Source: Paragonimus skrjabini miyazakii (taxonomy: Eukaryota > Platyhelminthes > Trematoda > Plagiorchiida > Troglotrematidae). Taken from it: DNA of 64,000 bases. Below the pieces are notes generated by a model. That model was not told where the DNA came from, ran no database searches, and saw only the letters and a program-made list of their open reading frames with translations. Location: the NCBI GenBank assembly GCA_014338405.1, contig JTDE01000454.1, positions 1 to 64,000 of the forward strand. The letters are read 5' to 3'. Numbering within the stretch: position 1 is the stretch's first letter; each line of letters begins with the position of its first letter. Shown in pieces: positions 12,186-22,570 of this stretch. Both the position numbers and the translations under genes were made by a program.

Positions 12186-12369
12186 GCATTTTGAGTGGGT
12201 TAATATGGAACAACAGATGGTTCTGAAGGTTGACAAGGATACCACTAAATTATTCACGATTGATATTTTTTCAAAAACACTGAAAGAGGGTTATCCAATC
12301 GATAAAAAAACAATGAATAGGAAGTCGCCTGTCACAGAGAAGATCGACATAGACGTGGTATATAAGTAG
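12186..12369 (+). CDS. Coding-like frame ending in stop, possible terminal exon
   Basis: The frame follows an acceptor-like GGATATCAG (AG at 12184-12185). It reads HFEWVNMEQQMVLKVDKD, then TTKLFTIDIFSKTLKEGYP, then IDKKTMNRKSPVTEKIDI, and ends DVVYK before TAG. Many codons follow the purine-N-pyrimidine pattern typical of real coding DNA, and the peptide is hydrophilic and charged, which is unusual for chance frames here. It could be a terminal exon, or an internal one using GACGTG/GTATAT as donor. No neighbouring exon was linked and no family was recognised. Confidence 0.38.
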
Positions 12370-13308
12370 CAAATAGATGAATCAACGGCAACTGCACAGC
12401 AAATAGTAGGCTGATAGTCAGCAAATAAGTTATGTTTGGATCAGATGAAAATGACATTTGAAAAGTATGGTTTGAGATGTGCGACAGAAGAAATATAGAA
12501 AGGATGAACATAAGCAGTCACAGAATCTAACAAGCTAGCAGCCAGCAATCAGACAAGCACCGTACGTTTCAGCAGTTTCTAATCATTCTGAAAAATTTCA
12601 CGACAGTCTGCGATAAATCGACAGTTTGATAAATCCGTTAAGCCTGTCCGTTGATTGAAACGTGGTGTTGGCTATCCGTATTGTCAATCCGGAACTAGAA
12701 TATGCATAACGACTAAAAAACGTGTTTGTGCTGAAGTAATAGTGAATCAAGCAGTCTGATTCTGTCAGCCTCTGCAATGCATATTCCTATCAATCGAACA
12801 ACCTCTGACAGACTAAATGGCACGCGACATACCTATCGAAATGCTTGATCGGCGTTCACTTGTTGGTCACTTGTGACTAACTAACTAAGGATAACCTTAT
12901 ATTAAGAGCTTCTAATAAAACTCATACGAGGGTGTATTATAGAACAGTGTGGTCGCAGTTGCTTGTAAGTGGTCGTGGACTTAAGAACTTCATCCTTCGG
13001 TCACTTAAGAAGTTCAGCATGAGCGAACCTGTCTTTTGAGTTGATGAATCCGCGAAACTTACTGTGGTCTACTATTAGGAAATTCAGTTTCTGAACGTAG
13101 TAGCTTCCAAACACAATGAAACTAACCACGTTTCTGAAGGACAAAACGATCATATTCGTAGCGACTTGTGGGAAATCACGACTGCACAGTTCCGCTATAT
13201 TCTGCACCAACGCATCATCAAAGGTTCACAAATGTAATGTAACGATTCGCCTAATACATAATAGAAAAACAACCCGTGATTCTACAAGCACAGTTAACAG
13301 ATTATAGC

Positions 13309-13405
13309 GTGTGGTGGATTGGTTAACACACGGGCTCAATCAGACAATCACTTGTACCTATGCCACAGATGGACTCCGCAACTAACACTTCAAATCCCCG
13401 GTTTC
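13309..13405 (+). repeat. Possible tRNA-like SINE head (weak)
   Basis: The start TGGTGGATTGGTTAACACACGG resembles the A-box half of a tRNA-derived SINE, and CTTCAAATCCCC at 13387-13398 resembles a B box. The boxes lie about 73 bp apart, wider than usual, and the A box has mismatches. Flanking DNA to about 13.82 kb is richer in G and C and may belong to the same old repeat. Confidence 0.22.
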
Positions 13406-14054
13406 ACAACGAAGACAAACCCTCAGTACTGATCTGGGCTATTTATCACAATTTCTTCATTCGCTTCTGTGGAGCAAGTTACGTCGGTCCAGTGTCAGCT
13501 CAGCCTTCGAAACAATTATGGAACCATCAATTGTGTTAGGTGAAACACGGAAACATGATCGGTCAACTGTGCTATCTTGGTTCACCTGACCGATACGGAA
13601 CATGAAGTAAGCAGTGTTCAGGCCTTTAGATCTGTCCATTTTGTGTCAGGCAACTCCTCAAAGACTGTCCAAGAACACCATACACTACGGAGGTTACCGT
13701 ATTATTTCAAAAGTTGTCCTTTCGTAAGACGCGGCTTGTTGTGGCATTGGGACTACCCTTCACTCCAGTCAACCGGATCAATGACCGGCCAGCACGATCA
13801 AGCCAACTGGTCAGCGTGAGGTAACAAATCGTTAGCAGATGACGGACAAGCAACTGGATTCGACCGATAACTCCATTAAACTCCACGTAACATAACCTGC
13901 CTGAAGGTGACCGATCAAGCTATATGTTGATGTATGTGCCCTTTCTTCCGTTGTTATGAATAACGGTTATAACTCTAAAGTAGGTGGAAAATGTGTTCGA
14001 AATTGGAGAACCTGTTTATTTTAGTATTCAGAGCGGATACTCAGTTTGTTGTCG

Positions 14055-14072
14055 GATATCCGCACCAAATTT
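14055..14072 (+). repeat. 18-bp exact match to 29195-29212
   Basis: The 18-mer GATATCCGCACCAAATTT occurs here and again at 29195-29212, about 100 bp from a hammerhead-like core. A chance 18-bp match is unlikely in 64 kb, so this may be a small relic of the same repeat. Confidence 0.4.
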
Positions 14073-14584
14073 GTCAGTTTGTTATCATTCAAAATGATAA
14101 ACCAAGACCACAATAAACATATGGTCGCCCACCACCTTATTCAAAAACTTTTCAACCGTAAATCACACAGTGGTCACTTTTATTTGCAACGAAGCATTAC
14201 ATTTCGTAATAGTGAAACGCTGCCTTACAGCAGTTTGCTTCTGTATTACGCCACTGTCGCAGAAGGGAGTGCGTCAAAACTGTAAACCACATACGGTATT
14301 CACCAAAGGAACCTATTGGGTATTTTTAAAAATCTCAATGCGTCATCTTGATTGGTTATTCACAATTGGTTGAGCATGGGCTTAATTCATATCAACTAAT
14401 CCTCTAGATTTTAAACGTCCCTCGCCTATATCAAGCGGCTTTACATCCTAGTATCTTAATTCGGGCGGCAAGTTAGAATGTCTCGGAGATTCTCAATCAC
14501 GTTTTGATCAAGACCACGAGGTAACCAGTCTAACTCATGTAGTCTAAGAGGAGAGTGTCATCTTCTGATGAAACAGTTTATATG

Positions 14585-14678
14585 CACTGATGAGTAGTAG
14601 AAGATTTTGGTTAGTATAAATCAGACACCACTCATAGTTGATTGCAGCTATCGCATCCCCATAAACTTTTCCCTCAGC
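14585..14678 (-). repeat. ATC-tailed short dispersed repeat, copy 1
   Basis: Read on the minus strand, it runs from TTTATGGGGATGCGATAGC through GCAATCAACTATGAG to CTTCTACTACTCATCAGT. It aligns end to end with the plus-strand copy at 62.6 kb, with roughly three quarters of bases shared by eye. The family ends in an irregular ACT/ATC-type tail, as many RTE LINEs and their dependent SINEs do. A minus-strand frame across it (14544-14801) is probably not a gene. Confidence 0.6.
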
Positions 14679-15029
14679 CCTTTTTTTTCTTGTTGGAGCT
14701 CTTCGTGGCTCCGTGTGGCCGAATAACCACCTGTAAAACTCATTCCAGTGGACTGTCATAATAAACGATACCTTGTCTATTATCCGGAATATCCAGTTCA
14801 CTCATCTGTTGTTGACGAACCCCGAAATATTTACAGATTTTTTGTTTGAAAACATCCCTTGAGAGCTATATCAGTTTCGCTTCTACACATCATGGCCCTC
14901 TACACTGAAACGCTTCCCTTCACGTTAGTTTGCAGTTCCACTGAAACAGTGGCATAACTTTAATGTCCATGCATTTTAAACGCCATTGGCTGTTGTGATG
15001 ATAAACGACACTAGACATTTGATCATTCA

Positions 15030-15302
15030 CTAGTTTATACTCTCAGAGTTCTGCAACTTCCGGCATACTTTTATTACGTCAATACATTTTAATTCCGAGG
15101 AATCCTTTGTTGCATCCGAAGCCAGCCAGCGTACAATGAGCTTTACTTTTTCGACAGAATTGACGGTTTGTCCTCGACATTGTTGGTTATTTGTGAATGG
15201 TGGCCTATTGGAAGGGGAAAGGTGAAACATGTTGGCATCTAAAGTTATTTGGCGATCTAGCCAACATGCCATCAAATCGGCAACCGATCTTTTGAAATGC
15301 AC
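15030..15302 (-). CDS. Coding-like minus-strand frame, unrecognised
   Basis: A 90-codon frame with mixed composition: MFHLSPSNRPPFTNNQQC, VNSVEKVKLIVRWLASDATK and CIDVIKVCRKLQNSES. The end carries a donor-like GAGA/GTATAA. It lies some 480 bp upstream of the first PLE and on the opposite strand, so it is not obviously part of that element. It could be an exon, a decayed repeat frame or chance. Confidence 0.2.
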   Translation of the reverse strand: MHFKRSVADLMACWLDRQITLDANMFHLSPSNRPPFTNNQQCRGQTVNSVEKVKLIVRWLASDATKDSSELKCIDVIKVCRKLQNSESIN

Positions 15303-15782
15303 ATTTCTCTCTTGCCTCGTTTGCCCGGTTGCATGGGATTTGAAGAAAAACTACTCGCACACGGTAAGCTAACAAGCGTTTGCGATGATTTTTGGAGCTG
15401 TTTCATAAACCTATTAAAAACTACCCATATCTGAGTAAGTGTGAGCCGGCTAGCATTCAGCCTTGATTCCAGCTTTCATGTTTATTTAAACGATTCATCT
15501 ACGCTCGTTAAAAAGAGGCACCAGACCTTAATTTCCTCGTTGTTAGGGTCCTATAGTATTGCCTATCTCTTTGGCGATCAGAATGTGCACTTAGGTCTAC
15601 GTTCTCTTGATACAACTGTGTTAACCACTGCTTCATTGACCTGCTGAAAAACGTGGTCAAGTCGTCGTGCCTAAAAGTTAATTGACAACTTTACTGGGAA
15701 CTGTTCCTTTTCCGATCACTTCAAAAACAGACCTTGCAATATAAACTTTGAAACATTGAGTTCCCTTTATCCAGTTCATTAT

Positions 15783-15811
15783 GACGGCAAGAAGACATAC
15801 ATTGCGAGATG
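15783..15811 (+). repeat. Left inverted-repeat arm of the first PLE (core)
   Basis: A 29-bp segment beginning GACGGCAAGAAGACATAC is perfectly repeated in inverse orientation at 17235-17263. Weaker inverted similarity extends outward and inward from the core. The two copies bracket the PLE coding relic, so they are read as its terminal inverted repeats. Confidence 0.75.
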
Positions 15812-15939
15812 GAACCATTTCGTTTATTCCCATCAGTCGATTGCATGAAACATTCAGCTATATAGGTTAAGCGCTTAGCTTGACAGCAATAACACGAACG
15901 AGCAACACATTGGAGCAATCAGGATTCATTGCTACGAAA

Positions 15940-17100
15940 CTGATTGCGTCAGCACCTTCTGCCAGCAAAGAGCCAGTGCGTGACGCTTGATCAACAATGC
16001 CTTGGAGGACGCCAACATCCGCATAACCATCAGCTCTAGTTTCATGAAGGATTCTTTTGAGTTATGTGACATTTTGGAGAAAATTTCGGTGAGTTCCGCA
16101 CAAAAGTTGAACTCAACTGACTCTGACTCACTGTGCACAAACGTTCCATTACATGAATCAGTTGAGCATTTATGTAATTTTGTTCTGATTCATATTTCTT
16201 TTCCCATTTCTGTCGACTACCTTGAAGAATTGATTCTTATGTGTACGATAAACATTCGGTTTGAGTTCGATGAATGTGCTTATAAGCAAGTTGGTGGTAT
16301 AGCAATAGAGAGCCCGTCGAGCCCTGGAATGGTCGAACAAGGACTATCGGATTATATTGACCGTTCTTTGTTTTATAAGCGGTATGTCGATGACATTCTA
16401 ATATTCACCGATTATTTCATCACTCTTTTACATAATTTTGCTTCCACTCATTGAAATCTCCGTGTAACGCAGAAACAAGAGTTAGATAACTCACTACCAT
16501 TCTTAGACGTTCTTATTTCTAGGCGTTTAGACAGTACACTTATTAGGTCTGTTTGTCGAAAAGCCACAGGAAATGGGCAGTACCTAAATTTCTCCTCATT
16601 TTTGTCCGTGGCTTACAATGTAGTTCAGTGCGAACCATTTTTCGCCGAGCAATGATAGTATGCACAGCCGACGACCTAAAGTTTGAAGAGGAGATCTTGA
16701 AAAATGTTCTGCTTGCTAGTGGATATCCGGCCACATTTATTGAAATTCATTGCAAGGAACGAGTGGCTACCCTCCAAACACAATCAGTATCGAAGAAGCA
16801 GGTTTTTATCACCTCTGCTTACACAGATGACCACAATATTGCCGATGTAAGTCGACAGTTGAAATCAACCACTGATCGCATATATCCCACTGCGGAATTG
16901 TGCTCGATGCTTTCCACCCGCAGGTTGAGTCTTCACTGCCCCGATCGTTCTCTTTCGGAAGACTCGGCCTCTCATGTTATTTATCAGTTCACTTGCAGTT
17001 GCGGTGACTCATACATTGACAGAACGGACCGAAATTTACGACAGATGTAGGTGGAGCATATCTCCAAGTCCCTGGTGTAAACACTGACTCAACGTGGGCC
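15940..17100 (+). mobile_element. Penelope-like element relic: RT, connector and start of GIY-YIG
   Basis: PLEs are retroelements encoding a reverse transcriptase and usually a C-terminal GIY-YIG endonuclease. In frame from about 15990 the relic shows SSSFMKDSFELCDILEKI, a degraded LCTNVPLHES (canonical LFTNVPL), the palm block QVGGIAIESPSSP and the catalytic RYVDD (16380-16394). After a TGA at 16452-16454 the same frame resumes with LPFLDVLISRRLDS and RKATGNGQYLNFSSF. A frameshift near 16.63 kb leads to VRTIFRRAMIVCTADD, ASGYPATFIE, and the GIY-YIG beginning SHVIYQFTCSCGDSYI, closed by a TAG at 17048. The expected Gly-Ser/Met residues before SPxxP and the GIY-YIG remainder are altered or missing, so the copy is dead. 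Length and order match the family. The N-terminal region before the RT is largely absent. Confidence 0.88.
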
Positions 17101-17234
17101 AGTATGCCAGCCCTCGAACAGATTCTGGCGTCTCCGATCAGGAAACCCTCAATCGCAACAGGTTATGTGGTTGACTCCGTCATTTCGTTCATGGTCTAAT
17201 TGCGTAACCGAAATGCGAATATACAAAATGCATG

Positions 17235-17263
17235 CATCTCGCAATGTATGTCTTCTTGCCGTC
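17235..17263 (-). repeat. Right inverted-repeat arm of the first PLE (core)
   Basis: Exact inverse copy of 15783-15811 (29 bp). It lies 135 bp past the last recognisable GIY-YIG residues and 315 bp before the left arm of the next PLE. Confidence 0.75.
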
Positions 17264-17578
17264 TTAATATAAACTTTGCTCAGTTCATACAGTGATCGGG
17301 ACTTTACAGTGCAGTTAAAACAACTGACTTGTTGAGGAATCCCTAAACCACAAATCATGTGGTTGAAAGTAGTGTATCTCTGTTAACCATTGGATAGTTA
17401 TTAGTAGCATGCTGTTTCGGTAGACCACCAATGAAATTTGCTAATACCAGTCCATCTTAGGCATAAGTACCCACTGTCACCCTTGAGGCAATGCGTACGA
17501 CTTACGAAATCAGTTGTTACACGGACATACTGCAATCTACCTTGTGGACGATCAACGAGGTTTGTTCTAACAGTAAAA

Positions 17579-17743
17579 GAACATGAATAAGGCAATGAGA
17601 AGACCTAAACCATGTGATGTTCTCCGGAGTAACATTTCGTACATGGACATGTAACTAATTTTATGCATTAAGATAAGGTTCCATAGGGCGGAAATAACGG
17701 CTTAATGGATTAGACAGACAGACAGGGAAATGAAGATTAAACA
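17579..17743 (+). repeat. Left inverted arm of the truncated PLE
   Basis: Begins GAACATGAATAAGGCAATG and ends at ATGAAGATTAAACA. It includes a GACAGACAGACAG run at 17713-17724 that is mirrored in the right arm, and matches the reverse complement of 18525-18702. Confidence 0.85.
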
Positions 17744-18489
17744 TAGAAATATATATTTACAGAAAGCCAACCTGGACAGGACAGTATATATATTTTGAAA
17801 GCTTCTGTCCAGTGCAATATAAGAGAACATTTTTTCACACAGCACGGAGGCTGTGCACAGATGATAATCTACCACAAGAATTAAGCACACTCACAGATAC
17901 GCTACTGGCCAACGGGTACCCCTAGCAATTTATCAAGAAATATAGCAGTGTAATTTTCCCAAGGATACCAGAAACAACGGTACCAAAGAAGACGGTATAC
18001 TTAGAACTCCCGTTTCTAGAGGATGGCTGGTCAGTAATGACAAAAAGACGTCCAACAGCTGCTGGATCCAGATCCTATAACGCTGTAAAAATATGTATAA
18101 TACAGCGAACCAAGGCCTTACCAGTATCCTCGGCTACGGACAAACAGCCTACGTCTGTCACATCCCATTGTTTATAAAAAATATCCATGTAGTTGCAGTA
18201 TGGATTACATAGGGAGGACAAACCGTCAGCTGGCTTCTCGTATCAAGCAGCATGTTTCCAAGTGGCTGGAAACACCACTAGAAACGCCAGGCACGTGCAT
18301 AGAGGCCAACGGACGGCACCCGGCATCATCAATAGGGAAACATATAATCCAAACAGGACACAGAGTCAAGGTTTGTGACGCATTCTCTGTGATTTTTCGA
18401 AGTCACCGGAAACGTATCCTCCAGTTTACTGAGGCTTTGGATATCAGACGTTATAATCCCTCCTGCGTGTCCAAAAACAATTTCTGTTG
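17744..18489 (+). pseudogene. PLE polyprotein fragment: RT tail, connector, GIY-YIG endonuclease
   Basis: One frame reads EIYIYRKPTWTGQYIYFE, SFCPVQYKRTFFHTARRLC and LTDTLLANGYP, then a TAG in place of a Gln codon, QFIKKYSS, and the connector VYLELPFLEDGWSVMTKR. A single frameshift just before 18170 restores VYKKYPCSCSMDYIGRTN, then RQLASRIKQHVSKWLE, SSIGKHIIQTGHRVK and AFSVIFRSHRKRIL, ending RRYNPSCVSKNNFC at TGA (18487-18489). YIGRT followed by a conserved Arg and H...TGH is the GIY-YIG signature of PLEs. The whole RT palm is missing. One nonsense codon and one frameshift make this a fairly young loss compared with the copy upstream. Confidence 0.88.
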
Positions 18490-18524
18490 ACGCTGCGGCT
18501 GCCTTGGTAGTCAGCATCCCCATT

Positions 18525-18702
18525 TGTTTAATCTTCATTTCCATGTCTGTCTGTCTAATCCCCCAAGCCATTATTTCTGCTCTATGGAACCTTATCGTAA
18601 TGGTTAAAATTGGTTACATGTCCATGTGTGAACAGAATGTACGAAATGTCACTTCGGGGAACATCACATGATTTAGGTCTTCTCATTGCCTTATTCAAGT
18701 TC
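18525..18702 (-). repeat. Right inverted arm of the truncated PLE
   Basis: Starts TGTTTAATCTTCATTTCC and ends GCCTTATTCAAGTTC. It lies 35 bp after the ORF stop, so it is probably the element's own 3' end. It has about 13 extra bases relative to the left arm, around 18632-18644. Confidence 0.85.
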
Positions 18703-20160
18703 ATAAATGGAAAAATTGCTTTAAATAAAAGAACATAGAATCAGGAACACCATGGCCAAACTATTTCCGGTTCCCTGAGAACCAATAAACTTGCACACAA
18801 TCTTGATATTAAAGGAATGGACCTAACCGCTGTTTTGTGAAGCAAATGGTCAGCTAGTTTCCTGCCGTGTTCTAATGGGGCACAGTTTAGTTTTTGACAG
18901 TACAGCTAACCCGGAAGTGCAACCTACTTTGATCAACCCACAAATAGACAAAGAAGCGAATAAAGGAACTGTCGCTTGGTAACACGAAAATCAAACCTTT
19001 TGAAATGTCTACCTCATGCCAGATAACCCATCAGGGACCGCCCACTCAGAAGCATATTTCATTAACAAGGCCATCTGGCTTGGGTTACTTGACTCAAGAT
19101 AACACAGTCCGAAGAGGCTTCTCTGAACTTTGTGCACTTTTTGATCTCAAAGTTGATTGATCTATAGCCAGCGTGAACTTTTCAAACACCGAGTGAATGT
19201 GGTGTGGAGTCAGATTGCTGTCAACTGATTGGCCATTTAAGTGACTTCACTCTAATTGGTTCAGTTGATATTCCAGTTTAACGTCACAGCTTCCTTTTAT
19301 TGAAGATTTGATAGACTAGCGGAACCGTACATTGAAATGTGTCTCATTCTTTCATTTTAGTAAAGAGTACCTATGACCATCAGACAGCTGAGTCTGTTTT
19401 CAAGAAAGTTAAGAGTTTACCAATATTTCAGTATTATTAAGGGAACACAATTGTTACTATCTTGTCTACAATTGTGGTAAATCACAAGATCACTGATGGG
19501 TATTTTTCATCGATGATGCATTTCCGAAAAATTATAAAGACACCTAAATTTGACCAAGTCCGTTTATATCTGTAAACTCCGTTTACGTCCAGCTAATTGC
19601 CATTGTTAACGGCAGTTGTAATTTCATCTTTGCTCTTTGGCACTTAATCCCGTCAGGCTCACTCTCGTTGAAATCAGTGCATCTGTTGGATAAACCGAAG
19701 TAAACAAACATTTAAAGTCCAGACGAACAATAAACAGCACCGTCCAGACCTAATAGTGTTATGTCATATGATGCACTGAGAACAAAATCATGCAATATTG
19801 TTATTATTGAATAAATTAGGATTGTCATGCGCAATCAACGATGGGATGAATCGCAAATTTTATGAAAATGGGCTGTTTAGAATGAACTTTTTCTAGTGTA
19901 TTGAGAAAGTCTGAAAAAGTCAAACACAGCGAATCAATTAGGAGGTTTTGCGTTCATTTGAGGGTAAATATTTCAGTTTGGATGCCAAAAAATCTTTCAG
20001 TGTGCAGCAGAACAATTACTGCTTCTCAAGTACAGTAATACAATGGCTATGCAACTACAGCGGGTGATTCGCATGACAACACTGTATGGTTTGAATCAGG
20101 TAAGATTTACATAGTAAGCATGAGTGACTACAAATTCAACTGACTCATCAACCGCTTAAA
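18703..20160. other. No recognisable gene
   Basis: No frame with recognised homology, RNA gene or clear repeat was seen. The sequence is ordinary AT-rich intergenic DNA. Confidence 0.45.
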
Positions 20161-20179
20161 CAGTCATTCTTATGCGCAA

Positions 20180-20374
20180 TGAGCTACAAATTTGCTGGCT
20201 GATTTACTGGTCGATTGACTGCTGGATTAACTGGCCCACAGACTGACTAGCAAGTTGATCGCTGAGCCCGTTGCTAGATTGTTCTTTATGTTCAGTTCGC
20301 TAGTCAGTTAGGTAATCAACGAGCGAGCAAGGGAGCATGTCAGTAAGGCAATCAACAAGCAGGCAAGTCTTGAA
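20180..20374 (+). repeat. Degenerate minisatellite with 36-bp units
   Basis: Two adjacent units starting GTCAGTTAGGTAATCAAC (20303) and GTCAGTAAGGCAATCAAC (20339) are 36 bp apart and differ at a few bases. The preceding 120 bp contains many GACTG, GCTGG and CTGAC words, suggesting further worn units. No coding role is apparent. Confidence 0.5.
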
Positions 20375-20819
20375 ACCGCTTATCTATTAGGGTAGTCTTT
20401 ACGAAAATGACCTTGATATCGACCTTTTATAAGTGTAACGTGCGGTCGAAACCAGCAAGCGCGTACAGTTTGAATTTGAATTCTGTAACGGGGCGTGCTG
20501 CTGTGTTGTTGACGTCGTTTTAGTTGTCGTTTGTGTAAGTCGTATGCATGGCTTACTTGGCTTTAGGCTCATGCTTGTTTCTTGTTGTATCCTTTTACAG
20601 GACTCTTGTTGGAACCCCTACTTCGGAAGAACGCTGTTTCCACATTGCCCCAGAGTTGGTCCGTAAACGTAACGGACAACCGGCGTGTAGACGGCCGGTT
20701 TGCATGTTATAATAAGTGAACAAAAAATAGAGATCTGATAGGTATTGAGGGGTTTTGAATTATAAAAGTTGGGCTGCATTTAACAATGGTTGCTGCTTTC
20801 TCAGTCCAAGGGATATTTT

Positions 20820-20965
20820 GACCGGTTTTTTTGGTAGAAAGACTGTACTGGGGCTTCCCTCTTGCCAGAGTTCGTCGGTGGGGTATATCATTATCACGAC
20901 GGGGATTTGAACTAGGATCACGCTTTCCTGAAGTAACCATATCACCTGCATTAGCTATCTGGGGT
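20820..20965 (-). repeat. tRNA-derived SINE
   Basis: On the minus strand, an A box TAGCTAATGCAGG (complement of 20945-20957) is followed 45 bp later by a B box GTTCAAATC (complement of 20904-20912). Both match RNA polymerase III internal promoter consensuses at a tRNA-like distance. Downstream the sequence ends in an A-rich tail (complement of 20823-20831). The cloverleaf does not close well, so this is a SINE head rather than a working tRNA. Two overlapping minus-strand frames here are not genes. Confidence 0.55.
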
Positions 20966-22257
20966 TGTGGAAAATATGGAGCGTGTGATCCACTCTGGTT
21001 ACTCCAAAATGTAGGCAGTATAGCATTTAACCACAGCTCATAAGCTCGTTCAAGTGCTTAATCCACTGAAATTGCATGTCAGCTTCCGAATGTTTAAAGC
21101 AGACGTTACACGGCAACACTGTAGGGGTCAATCCGGTCGGCAGTGTGATCTACTGTTACAAATACGGGCACAGGTAATGCATTTATCTGATTAGACAGGA
21201 GATTTTTCACTCACTTTTTGTGTCCACCCGTGAATTGAAGACAGTAGGCAAGATGCATTGGGGGCTACGTTTCATATCATTTGTCGGATCACCCAAACAT
21301 AATGATTTCATCTAAGGAGTTGTTGCGTTTGTGTCCATCTCTGAATTTTTCGACCAGAATTGCAACAGTCTGAGCACCAAGGTCTTAGTCCGAGGCACTT
21401 CATTAAAAGATTAAACCAAAATCGGTTACAGGCACCGTCTATTCTATAATTCACTAATAACAGAATCACAGGTAGAAATTCAAACGAATCGGAAGATAGG
21501 CAAGAAAATTGCACTTCAGGGTGCTACGTATTAGGTAGGACTGCACAAGTACAACGACTTGAAATGAACAAGAGATTTACACTCGGGCAAATGTAATCAC
21601 AATACTATCCGTAGAAATGAGACGAAGTTATCACAGTACGAGAAAGAGTACCATTTTAACGATCAAATGTTTATTATGTTTGGCGATAAAAGTGTTCAGT
21701 AGGTCACAACTTAACTTTCTGTGGATGTTTCAACTTATTCATCATGGGCTTAGGTCGACCAGAAAGTAGCAGCCACTCATCATCGTTGTAGAAACTGATG
21801 ACGGGAATTTAGGTACCGGTCACTTTGTAAATGGTGATCAATTTCTGGCCATTTAGGACGCTGTAAATGTCTGTGAACTGCTGTTTCTTGATTGAAAAGA
21901 ATCGTTCTTTAAAACAACCTATTGTGTTGGGCAAAAATTTGTTTTACTGAAGCTGATGAACAGTTTAACTCTGAGAGACCAGTTTTATGCGGTGCTTCAA
22001 ACAAAATTTGGTTTTCCCCTATTTCTGGAATCCACATTTATAATGGAGTGCTAACATTTTTGTATTCAACACTAATTCATTTAAAACTCTCCCTTTTGTG
22101 ATACTCGATTTCTATTAAATATCGTCGTTACCAACCATCCTGTTGAGAGGTTTGTTTGCTGTAAACAGAGTACCGTCAAACATAAATCAGCGTTCGTAAA
22201 ATATGCCGCTTATAGTGATGTGTAGAGAATAGTTTCAATGCAAACTGTTTGCAATAG
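20966..22257. other. No recognisable gene
   Basis: Scanned for coding frames and repeats; nothing was supportable. A minus-strand frame at 21308-21514 has no recognised homology. Confidence 0.4.
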
Positions 22258-22404
22258 GTGGACACTTATTTTGTGCCGAAAGCACACGATTTCAACAAAG
22301 CTGCAAAACAGTGTGAACTGGACGAATTAACTGCAATTAAGGAACTTACTGTTGAGCCTAATCAATTATTATGGACAACAGGACTTGGTTGTCAACAACA
22401 ACAT
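22258..22404 (+). CDS. Coding-like frame, candidate exon
   Basis: It follows an acceptor-like CTGTTTGCAATAG (AG at 22256-22257) and stays open for 49 codons to a TGA at 22405. The peptide reads VDTYFVPKAHDFNKAAKQ, CELDELTAIKELTVEPNQ and LLWTTGLGC. The charged, low-serine composition looks like real protein. Possible donors are ATTATTATGGACAACAG/ or GACTTG/GTTGTC. An overlapping frame on the same strand (22352-22570) is also open and could be the continuation after a frameshift. No family was recognised. Confidence 0.35.
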
Positions 22405-22570
22405 TGAAAAGTTCGTTGATAAATCGCCAAAATCCATCTACGCAGTGCATTTTACTTACAAAGACAACTTGACATTTGAGCAAGTGTGGCCATTCACAAC
22501 TCAAACACCACAACGTTGTTGTACTGACTCAAAGGGAAAGGAAAATCTAACAAGCATATCATGGATTTAG

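Larger units (their letters stand above)
17579..18702 (+). mobile_element. 5'-truncated PLE bounded by long inverted repeats
   Basis: A compact unit of about 1.12 kb. The left arm 17579-17743 and right arm 18525-18702 are inverted copies of each other, with one gap of about 13 bases and few substitutions. The interior carries only the C-terminal half of a PLE protein. Because the right arm directly follows the coding stop, it is naturally read as the 3' UTR or terminal repeat; the left arm is then an inverted copy of that end fused to the truncated 5' side. Such inverted or partial terminal repeats are known for Penelope elements. It follows the first PLE in the same orientation but differs in sequence, so it is a different subfamily. 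Confidence 0.85.

Noticed and set aside
18329..18571. 80-codon minus-strand frame
   Set aside because: Antisense to the GIY-YIG coding relic and its right inverted arm.
20841..20965. Possible functional tRNA gene on the minus strand
   Set aside because: A and B boxes are good, but acceptor and anticodon stems do not close; annotated as a SINE.
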